A stretch of DNA of 64,000 nt from Cupriavidus phytohabitans. Its GTDB lineage: Bacteria > Pseudomonadota > Gammaproteobacteria > Burkholderiales > Burkholderiaceae. Positions 52,977 to 61,067 of this stretch are shown piece by piece. The notes beneath the pieces were generated by a model. The model did not search any database. It saw nothing but the letters and a program-made list of their open reading frames with translations, and was not told where the DNA came from. Position numbers and translations under genes: made by a program. The stretch lies in contig NZ_AUFE01000004.1 in assembly GCF_000426345.1 (NCBI RefSeq), positions 62,001-126,000 on the forward strand, written 5' to 3'. Numbering within the stretch: the stretch's first letter is position 1; the number at the start of each line of letters is the position of its first letter.

Positions 52977-53633
52977 TCAGCCCGCCTCGGTCAGGCCATG
53001 TTCGACCGCGTAGACCGCCACCTGCACGCGGCTGGCGAGGTTGAGCTTCTTCAGGATGTTCTGCACGTGGATCTTCACCGTGCTTTCGGCCACGCCGAGA
53101 TCGCGCGCGATTTCCTTGTTGCTTTCGCCGCGCGCCAGCCCCTGCACGATCTCGCGCTCGCGCGCGGTCAGGCGCGGCGCGTCGTCGTGGCGCGGTGCGG
53201 CGGCAGGCGCCGGCGTGCGGAACTGCGCCACCAGCTTGGCCGTCATGCTGTCGGAAATCACCGGCTCGCCCGCCGCGGCGCGGCGGATGCCAGCGATCAG
53301 CGCCTCGGTCTCGATGTTCTTGATCAGGTAGCCGCGCGCACCGCTGCGCAGCGCGGCGGCCAGCTCCTCGGCTTCCTCGGACACCGTCAGCACGATCACC
53401 GCGGTCTGCGGCAGGTCTTCCACCAGCAGCTGCAGCGCCTCCAGCCCCGACAGGCCGGGCATGTTGAGGTCCAGCAGAATCACGTCGGGCCGATGCTGCT
53501 TGGCGCGCTTGATGCCCTCCACGCCATCGGCGGCTTCGTCGACGATCTCGAAATCGGACTGGCGCTGCAGCAGCGCGCGGATGCCGGAGCGGAACAAGGT
53601 GTGGTCGTCGATCAGCAGGATGCGGATGGTCAT
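52977..53633 (-). CDS. narL: NarL-family response regulator
   Basis: A 218-residue regulator. Receiver (1-120) has pocket DDH at 9-11, acceptor Asp in VILLDLNMPGLSG near residue 56 and Lys in YLIKNI. A LuxR-type HTH (about 148-210) has the typical TAREREIVQGLARGESNKEI, then VAESTVKIHVQNILKKL. Gene order and the 4-base overlap with narX show co-expression. The partner carries a nitrate-type P-box, so this is most likely nitrate or nitrite responsive. It should regulate anaerobic respiration genes. Confidence 0.92.
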   Translation of the reverse strand: MTIRILLIDDHTLFRSGIRALLQRQSDFEIVDEAADGVEGIKRAKQHRPDVILLDLNMPGLSGLEALQLLVEDLPQTAVIVLTVSEEAEELAAALRSGARGYLIKNIETEALIAGIRRAAAGEPVISDSMTAKLVAQFRTPAPAAAPRHDDAPRLTAREREIVQGLARGESNKEIARDLGVAESTVKIHVQNILKKLNLASRVQVAVYAVEHGLTEAG

Positions 53634-55615
53634 GGCTGGGTCTCGGTGGTCTGTGGGGCGTGGCGCGGCAGCACCAGCTCGATGCGCACGCCGCGGCCGG
53701 GGGCCGCCTGTACGTGCAGCTGCGCGTCAAGGCGCGCGGCGCGCTCGCGCATGATGTTCAGGCCGATATGCGCGTCGGCGCGCGTGGCGAGTTCTGCGGG
53801 ATCGAAGCCTTCGCCGTCGTCTTCCACCACCAGGCGGAAGTCGCGGCCGTGGCTGAGCGCCACCGTCACGTGCGCGGCCAGCGCGTGCTTGCGCACGTTG
53901 GAGAGCGCTTCCTGCAGGATGAAGAGCACCTGCAGCTGTTGTTCCGGCGCCAGCGGCCGGCCACCCGCGCCGATGCCGTCAGCGTGCTCGTCGATGGTGA
54001 GCGTGGCTTCGGTGCGGCACTGGCGGCGGAAGCGCGCCACGGTGTCTTCCACTGCCGGGCGCAGCTCGCCGCCGCCCAGGCGCGAGCGGAAATTATTGAG
54101 CAGTTCGCGCACGTCCTGGTAGCTCTCCTCCACGCCGTGGCGCAGCATCGGCACAATCTCGCGGCTCTCGGCCAGGTCGTCGCGCGCGACCGCGGCGTCA
54201 AGCAGCTGCACCTGCAGGTTCAGGTAGTTCAGGCCCTGCGCGATGCTGTCGTGCAGGCCCTGCGCCACCAGGTTGCGTTCCTCCACCACCGCCAGCTGGC
54301 GCGCCGTCGCCGACAGCCGCAAGTGCTCCAGCGCCGTGCCCAGGTGCTGGCCCAGCGTTTCGAGCAGTTGCCGGTCGGAGGCGGGCAGCGCACGCGGGCT
54401 GCGGAAATGCAGCGCGAACACCCCGGTGGCGCCGCGCTGGCTTTCGATGCGGAACGCCGCCAGCGCCCGGAAGCCGTTGCGCGCGCACGGCGCGCCGTCC
54501 GGGTCCCCGGCGCGATGCAAGCCGCGCAGGTCGGCGATCGTGACCACCGCTTCGCGCGTGGCCTCGCCGCAGTGGCAGGCGTCAGTGGCGGCGCAGGACG
54601 CGGCTTCGGCCAGCGCCGCGGGCAGGCCAGCGCTGGCCAGCAGGTGCATGCGGCCGTGGCGCGGGTCGAGCACGCGCACGCTGCCACCTTCCGCGTCGAA
54701 CTGGCGCATCACGCGCGCCAGGAAGCCGCGCGCCATGGTGTCGGCGTCGCTGGCCTGGTTCAGGAACGCCGCGATGTCGTACAGCGTTTCCAGGTCGCGG
54801 TTCTGCCGTTCCAGCTCGGCGGTCTTCTGTGCCACGCGCGCCTCCAGGTCGCGGTACAGGCCCTGCAGCTCGCCGGCCATGCGGTTGAAGCCTTCGCTGA
54901 GGGTGCCGAACTCGTCGCGGGTCTCCACCGGCAGGCGCAGCGAGAACTCGCGCGCGGCCATGCGCCGCAGGCCGTCCTGCAGCCGCAGCACCGGCAGGAT
55001 GATCCACAGGTAGAGCAGGTAGATCACGGCCACTGTGCCCACGCAGGCCATCAGCGCCAACGCCGTCTGCGACAGGCGCAGCAGGTCGGTCTTGCTCGCG
55101 CTGTCGTGCTCGATCATGCCGACCAGCGTGTCGGCCTGCGCCACGAAGCCAGGCAGCGCGGCGATATAGCGCGCCGGCGCGGTGCTGTCGGTGCCGGCCA
55201 TGGCGATCGGGCGCAGCCGGGTGTGCCAGTCCTGCGTCACGCGCGCGAGCTGGGCGTGGATGGCGGGTTCGTCGGGCAGGAACAGCGGGCGCGACGGGTT
55301 GCCGCGGCGCAGCTGCGCCAGCGTGCCGTCCAGCGCCTGCACCTGCATCGCCAGCGCGTTGCCACGCTGCGCGTGCGCCAGCGTCAGCTCGATCGCGACC
55401 CGGTTGGCGCGCATGCGCAGGCTGCCGGCGTCATTGATCGCCGCGCCCGCGCCTTCGAGCTTCCAGGACAGCCACAGCGTGCCGGAGATCATGCCGAGCA
55501 CCACCAGCAGCACGGCCAGTGACAGCGAGATGATGCGCGTGGACAGGCGATGGCGCAGCGGGGTGGCGGCCTGCGCTTCGGCCGGGGGATCGGCCGGTGG
55601 ATCGGTGTAAGGCAT
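53630..55615 (-). CDS. narX: NarX-type nitrate/nitrite sensor histidine kinase
   Basis: A 661-residue membrane kinase. First helix near residue 28 (IISLSLAVLLVVLGMISG), periplasmic sensor with the P-box-like INDAGSLRMRANRVAIEL near 60, second helix near 190 (LALMACVGTVAVIYLLYLW), HAMP (to about 250), coiled linker, GAF-type domain with clustered Cys (CAATDACHCG near 350), then HPK7 kinase: phospho-His in GLHDSIAQGLNYLN near 460, N-box LQEALSNVRKHA, G-box EDDGEGFD. P-box conservation supports nitrate sensing. An FNR/DNR-type promoter lies upstream, divergent from the hemerythrin gene. Confidence 0.92.
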   Translation of the reverse strand: MPYTDPPADPPAEAQAATPLRHRLSTRIISLSLAVLLVVLGMISGTLWLSWKLEGAGAAINDAGSLRMRANRVAIELTLAHAQRGNALAMQVQALDGTLAQLRRGNPSRPLFLPDEPAIHAQLARVTQDWHTRLRPIAMAGTDSTAPARYIAALPGFVAQADTLVGMIEHDSASKTDLLRLSQTALALMACVGTVAVIYLLYLWIILPVLRLQDGLRRMAAREFSLRLPVETRDEFGTLSEGFNRMAGELQGLYRDLEARVAQKTAELERQNRDLETLYDIAAFLNQASDADTMARGFLARVMRQFDAEGGSVRVLDPRHGRMHLLASAGLPAALAEAASCAATDACHCGEATREAVVTIADLRGLHRAGDPDGAPCARNGFRALAAFRIESQRGATGVFALHFRSPRALPASDRQLLETLGQHLGTALEHLRLSATARQLAVVEERNLVAQGLHDSIAQGLNYLNLQVQLLDAAVARDDLAESREIVPMLRHGVEESYQDVRELLNNFRSRLGGGELRPAVEDTVARFRRQCRTEATLTIDEHADGIGAGGRPLAPEQQLQVLFILQEALSNVRKHALAAHVTVALSHGRDFRLVVEDDGEGFDPAELATRADAHIGLNIMRERAARLDAQLHVQAAPGRGVRIELVLPRHAPQTTETQP

Positions 55616-55686
55616 GGTTCGGTATCGGGGGCTACCTGTCAGGGGAACGCCGGCGTGCTGTCAGCCGCGCGCGCGTCTGGAAGGCT

Positions 55687-55728
55687 ATTCTCCGCGTGAC
55701 AGGCGCCGCACTACCTGCGCCAGATCAA
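55687..55728 (-). promoter_or_regulatory. FNR/DNR-type promoter of narX
   Basis: On the minus strand TTGATCTGGCGCAG (55728-55715, consensus TTGAT-N4-ATCAA, first half perfect), exactly 22 bases, then GAGAAT (55692-55687) as -10. The predicted start near 55680 centres the box at -41.5. Second half-site is weak (CGCAG). Confidence 0.6.
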
Positions 55729-55821
55729 CAAAACGCGAGGCCGGCCAGTTCGCATGTGCGCCCGGGGCCGCATTGCGCGTCCGCCGTCAGGGGGATGGTG
55801 ATGAATACGGCGCTATTGACA

Positions 55822-55836
55822 TATCACGTTGTGATA
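55822..55836. promoter_or_regulatory. TATCAC-GTT-GTGATA palindrome between narX and hemerythrin
   Basis: A perfect 6+6 inverted repeat with a 3-base centre (TATCAC 55822-55827, GTGATA 55831-55836), in an AT-rich patch 94 bases upstream of the narX-side FNR-type box and 44 bases before the hemerythrin-side box. It may be an extra operator shared by both directions. No regulator assigned. Confidence 0.5.
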
Positions 55837-55879
55837 GATCGACACGCTGGCGCTCTTACACCGGCTATTGGCGCCCGAC

Positions 55880-55921
55880 TTATCCCCGATCAAATCCCCA
55901 CGCCGGGCTGCGCCCTAGCAT
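55880..55921 (+). promoter_or_regulatory. FNR/DNR-type promoter of the hemerythrin gene
   Basis: TTATCCCCGATCAA (55880-55893; second half ATCAA perfect), exactly 22 bases, then TAGCAT (55916-55921). The box centre is at -41.5 from the predicted start near 55928, 25 bases before the ATG. Same hexamer and geometry as the ubiU promoter. Confidence 0.65.
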
Positions 55922-55952
55922 CCGGTCAATACCGGTCCGGAGAATCCACACC

Positions 55953-56378
55953 ATGTCTGATGGCATCGACACCCTTGTGCAGCAGCACCGCAGTTGCGAC
56001 GCCGCGCTGGCACGCCTGGAAGGCGCGCTGCGCGAGGCCGACTGGACAGAGGCAGCGGCGGCCTTCGCCGAGCTGGAGGCCGCACTGGCCGGCAACTTCG
56101 GCGCGGAAGAGGCACGGCTGTTCCCCGCCTTCGAGCAGGCCACCGGCATGGCCGGCGGCCCGACCGCCGTGATGCGCCACGAACACGACGAAGTGCGCGC
56201 GCTGGTGGACAACGTGCGCGAATGGCTGTCGCTGCGCGACGCCAATGCGCTCGCGGCCGAGACCGACACGCTGATGGTGCTGCTGCAGCAGCACAACATC
56301 AAGGAAGAGAACGTGCTGTTCCCGATGTGCCGCGCGCATGTGCCGGGTCTTGATGCCGTGCTCGACGGCATTGCCTAG
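55953..56378 (+). CDS. hemerythrin-domain protein
   Basis: A 141-residue four-helix protein with a di-iron site: VQQHRSCDAALARLEGAL, EEARLFPAFEQATG, MRHEHDEVRALVDNV and LQQHNIKEENVLFPM supply the usual His/Glu ligands. Bacterial members sense or bind oxygen or nitric oxide, or repair iron-sulfur clusters (YtfE/DnrN type). The ATG at 55953 fits GGAGA upstream. An FNR-type promoter and the following membrane and Crp/Fnr genes suggest a nitric-oxide-related role. Confidence 0.87.
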   Translation: MSDGIDTLVQQHRSCDAALARLEGALREADWTEAAAAFAELEAALAGNFGAEEARLFPAFEQATGMAGGPTAVMRHEHDEVRALVDNVREWLSLRDANALAAETDTLMVLLQQHNIKEENVLFPMCRAHVPGLDAVLDGIA

Positions 56379-56402
56379 CGCTGGCGAGGCAGGGCAACCG
56401 AG

Positions 56403-57746
56403 ATGAAGGCCGCCAACCTCGACTACGAGCGCGCGCCGCGTCCCGCGGTGGTGTTCGGTTGCCTGGTCCCGGCGCCATGGCTGGGCGCCGTGGCAGGGCT
56501 GCTGCTCGCGGCAGGGCCCGCCGATGGCTTGCCTGACCGCTTTGCGCCGCTGGCGCTGGTCGCGGTCCATGTGCTCGCGCTGGGCATGCTGATGCCGGTG
56601 ATGGTGGGCGCGTTGTTCCAGATGATGCCGGTGGTGGCGGGCGTGGCCGTGCCGGGTGCCGGCGTGCTGGCACCGTTTGTCGCCGTGGCCGGTGCCGGCG
56701 TGGCCGCCGGGCTGGGCTTCGGGCTGCTCGGCGGCAGCCCGGGCGGCATGCATGCAGCGGCGGGGGCAGGCGTGCTGCTGTTGCTGGCCGGTGCGTTGCT
56801 GCTGGCGGCCGGGTGGCGTGTGGCCGCAGTCGACGCCACCACGCGCACGCTGGCCGGCATCGGCGCGCCTCTGCTGGCCGCGGTGCTGTGCGGCATCGCG
56901 CTGGCCGGCACCTTCGGCGGCTGGTGGCAGGTGCCGGTGGCGCCGGTGCTCGGCATCCATATGGCCTGGGCGCTGGGCGGCTGGCTGGCGGCACTGGTGA
57001 CCGGAGTGGCCACGACCGTATTGCCGATGTTCTGGCAGACGCGGCGCCTGCCGGCGGCATTGGCGCGCGGGCTGCCGATGGCGCACTGGGTGCCGCTGGC
57101 GCTGTTCAGCGGCGTAACCCTGCTCTGGCCCGGGCAGCCTGCCCTGGGCCAGGCGGTGCTGCTGGCGTGGCTGGCGTTCGTCGCCGTGGTGGCCGCCGTT
57201 GGCCTGGCTGGCACGCTGCGCGCGCGGCGCCGCCAGGACCCGCTGTGGCCGCTGTGGCCGGTGGCCTGCGCCAGCATGCTGGGCGCTGCCGTGGTGGGGG
57301 CGGCGGCGATCGTGTGGCCCGCAGCGGATGCGCCGCTGGCGTGGTGGGCCGGCACCATGGCGCTCATTGGCACCGGCGTGCTGCCGGTCACGGCGATGCT
57401 CGGCAAGATCGTGCCGTTCCTGGTCTGGCTGCATTTGCGCCGGCTGCTGCCGCCGCGCGCGCGCGTGCCGGCCATGCAGGCCATCATCGTGCCCGACCGG
57501 CAGCGCCGCCAGGCGTGGCTGCTGCTGGCGGCCTACCTGCTGCTGCTGGCGCTGCCGCTGGCGCCGGTGGCACTGGCGCGCGCCGCCGGCCTGGTGCTCG
57601 CCGCGGCCAATGCCTGGCTGGGCTGGCAATTGTTGTCCGCGTTGCGCTGCACGCGGCAGATGCGCCGCCGTGGCGGCCTGCCGCCGCGCCATGCGGCCTG
57701 GAATGCTGAAGGCAGTCATGCCGAAGGAGGTCATCACCATGGGTGA
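56403..57746 (+). CDS. polytopic membrane protein, NnrS/heme-copper-oxidase-like
   Basis: A 447-residue protein with about 12 hydrophobic helices. Conserved-looking histidines sit in VAVHVLALGMLMPVMVGALF near residue 55, and GIHMAWALGGWLAALVTGVA near 185, with GKIVPFLVWLHLRRLL near 340; the tail is His-rich (HAEGGHHHG). NnrS is a heme/copper membrane protein of nitric oxide stress; I cannot tell whether this is NnrS or a related quinol-oxidase-like protein. It starts 24 bases after the hemerythrin gene and overlaps the regulator gene by eight bases, so all three form one operon. Confidence 0.6.
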   Translation: MKAANLDYERAPRPAVVFGCLVPAPWLGAVAGLLLAAGPADGLPDRFAPLALVAVHVLALGMLMPVMVGALFQMMPVVAGVAVPGAGVLAPFVAVAGAGVAAGLGFGLLGGSPGGMHAAAGAGVLLLLAGALLLAAGWRVAAVDATTRTLAGIGAPLLAAVLCGIALAGTFGGWWQVPVAPVLGIHMAWALGGWLAALVTGVATTVLPMFWQTRRLPAALARGLPMAHWVPLALFSGVTLLWPGQPALGQAVLLAWLAFVAVVAAVGLAGTLRARRRQDPLWPLWPVACASMLGAAVVGAAAIVWPAADAPLAWWAGTMALIGTGVLPVTAMLGKIVPFLVWLHLRRLLPPRARVPAMQAIIVPDRQRRQAWLLLAAYLLLLALPLAPVALARAAGLVLAAANAWLGWQLLSALRCTRQMRRRGGLPPRHAAWNAEGSHAEGGHHHG

Positions 57747-58431
57747 AGCCATCAACCTGGAAGCCCTGTCTTTGTTCCGCGGCGTCGACGCAGCCGTGGT
57801 GGCGCAACTGCGCGCGGCGGCAACGCTGCGCTGCCTGCGCAAGGGCGAATACCTGTTCCGCGGCGGCGAGGCGTGCGCCGGCCTCTATATCGTGGTGGAA
57901 GGCCTGCTCAAGCTGGCGCTGCAGCCGCCGGCCGGCGACGAGTCCACCGGCGAGCGCGCCATCGAGGTCTTCGGCCCGGGCGCGGCCTTCGGCGAAGACC
58001 TGCTCTGCCTGGACGTGCCGGGCCGCATGGCCTGCCAGGCGCAGACGCGCACGCTGGTGCTGCAGATCGGCAAGGCGGCGCTGTGGCAGGCCGTCATGCA
58101 GGAGCCGCTGCTTGCGGCGCAGTTGCTGCGCAACCTGTCGGGCCGGCTGCATGGGCTGATGCGCGATATCGAGGCGATCAGCCTGCAGAGCGCGCTGCAG
58201 CGCGTGGCGGGCTTCCTGCGCGAGCAGGCGTTTGCCACGCGGCGCACCTGGCTGGCCTGCACGCAGCGCGTGATCGCGTCCAAGCTGGGGATTACGCCCG
58301 AGACCCTGTCGCGCGTGATGCACAGGTTCTGCGCCGAGCGGCTGGTGCGGATCGAGCGCGGCAAGATCTACCTGATCGATCCGGATGGGTTGGCGCGCCA
58401 GGCCGGCGCGGGCGAACTGGCGGTGGCCTGA
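57739..58431 (+). CDS. Crp/Fnr-family regulator, DNR-like
   Basis: A 230-residue regulator with a cyclic-nucleotide-binding-type beta-barrel (residues 10-130; RGVDAAVVAQLRAAATLRCL, GLYIVVEGLLKLAL, FGEDLLCLDVPGR), a dimerisation helix and a Crp-type HTH (QRVIASKLGITPETLSRVMH). The recognition helix keeps the E-xx-SR triplet that FNR uses to read TTGA. The N-terminal Fe-S cysteine cluster of FNR is absent, as in DNR, which senses nitric oxide through heme. The ATG at 57739 has AAGGAGG eight bases upstream. It probably binds the boxes listed here. Confidence 0.87.
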   Translation: MGEAINLEALSLFRGVDAAVVAQLRAAATLRCLRKGEYLFRGGEACAGLYIVVEGLLKLALQPPAGDESTGERAIEVFGPGAAFGEDLLCLDVPGRMACQAQTRTLVLQIGKAALWQAVMQEPLLAAQLLRNLSGRLHGLMRDIEAISLQSALQRVAGFLREQAFATRRTWLACTQRVIASKLGITPETLSRVMHRFCAERLVRIERGKIYLIDPDGLARQAGAGELAVA

Positions 58432-58452
58432 CGCCCGGTCGGGGAGTCAGGC

Positions 58453-58480
58453 GCCGCGTGCCGGCGAACCGGCACGCGGC
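58453..58480. terminator. 12-bp hairpin with CGAA loop between convergent genes
   Basis: GCCGCGTGCCGG (58453-58464), CGAA, CCGGCACGCGGC (58469-58480): a perfect stem between the Crp/Fnr stop (58431) and the flavoprotein stop (58489). No U-tract on either side; it may act as a bidirectional barrier. Confidence 0.6.
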
Positions 58481-58488
58481 AGGCAGGT

Positions 58489-59664
58489 TCAGGCCGTAGC
58501 GGCCACCTTGGCAGGGACCAGCGCCGCTGGCTTTTCCCCTGTCATCAGGTAGTGGATCAGCTCGGCCACCGGGCGGATCGCCTCGCCGAACGGCAGCGCG
58601 CCCTTGCCGCGGAAGAACAGCCCGCGTTCCACGTCGCCACGCACCGCCTGCGCCAGCTTGAGGTCGATGCAGAACTGGCCAATGCGCCCGATGCCGTCGC
58701 GCAGGCCGCACGATTGCAGGCAATCGAACCCTTCCAGGCACTCGCGCACCTTGGCGCGGCGCTGCAGCCTGGCCTCGCTCGACAGGTAGCGCGACAGCCA
58801 TGGCGTCAGCACTGCGCGCGCCGGCAGCCCGGCCACGCTGGTGAACTCGCGCAGCGTCTCGGGCCGCGCCGTGGCCAGCACCTGCTTGAAGGCCGGATGC
58901 GCGTCGCACTCCTCGGTGACGGCAAAGGCGGTGCCGAGCTGCACCGCCGCGGCGCCCTCGTTGAGCCAGTGGCGCACCTTGGCATGGCTGTCGATGCCCC
59001 CGGCGAGGATCAGCGGGATGCTGTCCCATGCCAGCCCCAGCGACTGGAACAGCTCGCGGCATTCGGCCAGCACGCGCGAGAACGAGAAGCGCGGCTCGGA
59101 CAGGTCCTGGATCGTGGCGGCGCCAAGGTGGCCGCCGGCATGGGCGGGGTGCTCGACCACGATGGCATCGGGCAGCCGGCCCTTCTTCATCCAGCGGCGC
59201 AGCACCAGGCCGATGCCGCGCGACTCGGACAGGATCGGGATCAGCGCCACGCTGGGGTGGCCGGCGGCCAGCTCGGGCAGGTCCAGCGGCAGTCCGGCGC
59301 CCATCACGATGGCATCGGCACCGCTTTCGCATGCCTGGCGCACCAGCGAGGCGTGCGAGCCCACCGCCTTCATCACGTTGACCGCGATCAGCCCGCGGCC
59401 TTCCGACAGCGTGCGCGCGGCGCGGATCTCGCGGTCGAGCGCCTCCAGGTTGGCGGCTTCGATGGCCGCCTTGTCGCGCCCGCCGCGGGTGCGCGCCATC
59501 AGGTCGGGGTGGTGGTGGCGCAGGTCGATGCTGGCGATGGTGCCCACGCCGTTCTCGCGTGCCACTGCGCCGGCAAGCCGGTGCGCCGAGATGCCGATGC
59601 CCATGCCGCCCTGCACGATGGGCAACAGGCGGCGGCCGGCCAGCTTCAGCCAGTGTTCGTTCAT
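58489..59664 (-). CDS. nitronate monooxygenase-like FMN oxidoreductase
   Basis: A 391-residue TIM-barrel FMN protein of the 2-nitropropane dioxygenase (NMO/NPD) family. Visible features: QGGMGIGISAHRLAGAVARE near residue 19, VNVMKAVG near 95, VVEHPAHAGGHLG near 170 (usual AGGHxG loop, with HAGGHLG here), LILAGGIDS near 215 and GAAAVQLGTAFAVTEE near 232. The family oxidises alkyl nitronates or reduces quinones. The ATG at 59664 has GGAG upstream. An FNR-like box lies 97-110 bases upstream, so it may belong to the anaerobic module. Confidence 0.85.
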   Translation of the reverse strand: MNEHWLKLAGRRLLPIVQGGMGIGISAHRLAGAVARENGVGTIASIDLRHHHPDLMARTRGGRDKAAIEAANLEALDREIRAARTLSEGRGLIAVNVMKAVGSHASLVRQACESGADAIVMGAGLPLDLPELAAGHPSVALIPILSESRGIGLVLRRWMKKGRLPDAIVVEHPAHAGGHLGAATIQDLSEPRFSFSRVLAECRELFQSLGLAWDSIPLILAGGIDSHAKVRHWLNEGAAAVQLGTAFAVTEECDAHPAFKQVLATARPETLREFTSVAGLPARAVLTPWLSRYLSSEARLQRRAKVRECLEGFDCLQSCGLRDGIGRIGQFCIDLKLAQAVRGDVERGLFFRGKGALPFGEAIRPVAELIHYLMTGEKPAALVPAKVAATA

Positions 59665-59732
59665 AAATGGGATCTCCGGAAGGTAAGTCGCGTGTGGCCG
59701 GCAGCCGGCCTGGCGCGGGGGGTGACTGGCGA

Positions 59733-59774
59733 AGCGTGGCACAGCGGAAAGACCCTGCGTTTGCCGCAGGTCAA
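59733..59774 (-). promoter_or_regulatory. FNR/DNR-type promoter of the flavoprotein gene
   Basis: On the minus strand TTGACCTGCGGCAA (59774-59761; TTG-N8-CAA intact), exactly 22 bases, then CACGCT (59738-59733), a weak -10. The geometry equals that of the narX, hemerythrin and ubiU sites, which lends it support despite the poor -10. Confidence 0.45.
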
Positions 59775-59850
59775 GGCCACGAGGGCTGCCTGCCATCGGC
59801 CTACGCCAACTGGCATACGCCGGCGCCAGCCATGTGCGGTTGGTGCCGGT

Positions 59851-59892
59851 TTGCGCGCGATCAAGCCCATATCGCCAGCGCGTGGCTAGCAT
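59851..59892 (+). promoter_or_regulatory. FNR/DNR-type promoter of ubiU
   Basis: TTGCGCGCGATCAA (59851-59864; TTG-N8-CAA, second half ATCAA perfect), exactly 22 bases, then TAGCAT (59887-59892). The predicted start near 59899 puts the box at -41.5, the class II position, leaving a 39-base leader. Confidence 0.7.
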
Positions 59893-59937
59893 CAGCCGCT
59901 GTTCCTGTCCTGTTTTCCTTGTCTTGTTTCCCACACC

Positions 59938-60996
59938 ATGACAACTGCCTGTACTGGCCCGGATGCGGCCACCGTAGCGCCTGCCTGCGCGCCACGCCGG
60001 CCCCAGCTGGTCGCGCCCGCCGGCTCGCTGGCGGCGCTGCGCATGGCGCTGCAGCACGGCGCCGACGCGGTCTACCTGGGCCTGCGCGATGCCACCAATG
60101 CCCGCAACTTCGGCGGCCTGAACTTCACCGAGGCCGACATCCGCACCGGCGTCGCCGAAGCCCACGCCCGCGGCGCCGAAGTGCTGTTCGCGATCAACAC
60201 CTTTGCGCAGATGGGCGCGGTGGCGCAGTGGCACCGCGCCGTCGACGCCGCCGCGGAACTGGGCGCCGACGCGGTCATCATGGCCGACGCCGGGCTGATG
60301 GGCTATGCCTGCGAACGCCATCCCGGGCTGCGGCTGCACCTGTCGGTGCAGGGCTCGGCCACGCATGCCGATGCCATCGAACTGATGCGCGAGCGCTTCA
60401 ATATCCGCCGCGTGGTGCTGCCGCGCGTGTTGTCGCTGGCGCAGATCGGCAAGCTGGCGCGGCAGACCAGCGTCGAACTGGAAGTGTTCGGCTTCGGCAG
60501 CCTGTGTGTGATGGCCGAGGGGCGCTGCCTGCTGTCGTCGTACGCGACCGGCGATTCGCCCAATAACAAGGGGGTCTGCTCCCCCGCGCATGCGGTGCGC
60601 TGGACCGAGCAGGACGGCACCATGCAGGCGCGCCTGTCCGGCATCCTGATCGACAGCTACGCGCCGGGCGAGCCGGCCGGGTATCCGACGCTGTGCAAGG
60701 GCCGCTTTGAAGTGGAAGGCGAGCGCGGCTACGTGCTCGAAGAACCCACCAGCCTCAACGCGCTGTCGCTGCTGCCGGCGCTGGTCGGCATGGGCATCGC
60801 CGCGATCAAGATCGAGGGCCGGCAGCGCAGCCCGCGCTATGTCGCCGACGTGGTCGGCGTGCTGCGCGCCGCCATCGACGACGCCTGCGGCGATCCCGCC
60901 CGCTTCGCGCCGCGCCAGGAATGGCAGGCCACGCTGGGCCGCCATGCCGAGGGCGACCAGGTGACCCAGGGCGCCTACGACCGGCCATGGCGGTGA
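59938..60996 (+). CDS. ubiU: anaerobic ubiquinone biosynthesis protein UbiU (U32 family)
   Basis: With UbiV, an iron-sulfur complex that hydroxylates the ubiquinone ring without oxygen, during denitrification or anaerobic growth. The 352-residue U32 protein has a head of 22 variable residues, then QLVAPAGSLAALRMALQHGA and NFTEADIRTGVAEAHARG. The [4Fe-4S] Cys are seen in GSLCVMAEGRC, GVCSPAH and PTLCKGRF. No strong ribosome site precedes the ATG. An FNR-type promoter lies upstream and ubiV and ubiT follow. Confidence 0.93.
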   Translation: MTTACTGPDAATVAPACAPRRPQLVAPAGSLAALRMALQHGADAVYLGLRDATNARNFGGLNFTEADIRTGVAEAHARGAEVLFAINTFAQMGAVAQWHRAVDAAAELGADAVIMADAGLMGYACERHPGLRLHLSVQGSATHADAIELMRERFNIRRVVLPRVLSLAQIGKLARQTSVELEVFGFGSLCVMAEGRCLLSSYATGDSPNNKGVCSPAHAVRWTEQDGTMQARLSGILIDSYAPGEPAGYPTLCKGRFEVEGERGYVLEEPTSLNALSLLPALVGMGIAAIKIEGRQRSPRYVADVVGVLRAAIDDACGDPARFAPRQEWQATLGRHAEGDQVTQGAYDRPWR

Positions 60997-61067
60997 TGCG
61001 GATGGATGCGACCCGTCTTGATCCCCCCGTCGATTCCGCCGCCACCCTTGCCATGATGGAGCCCGCC

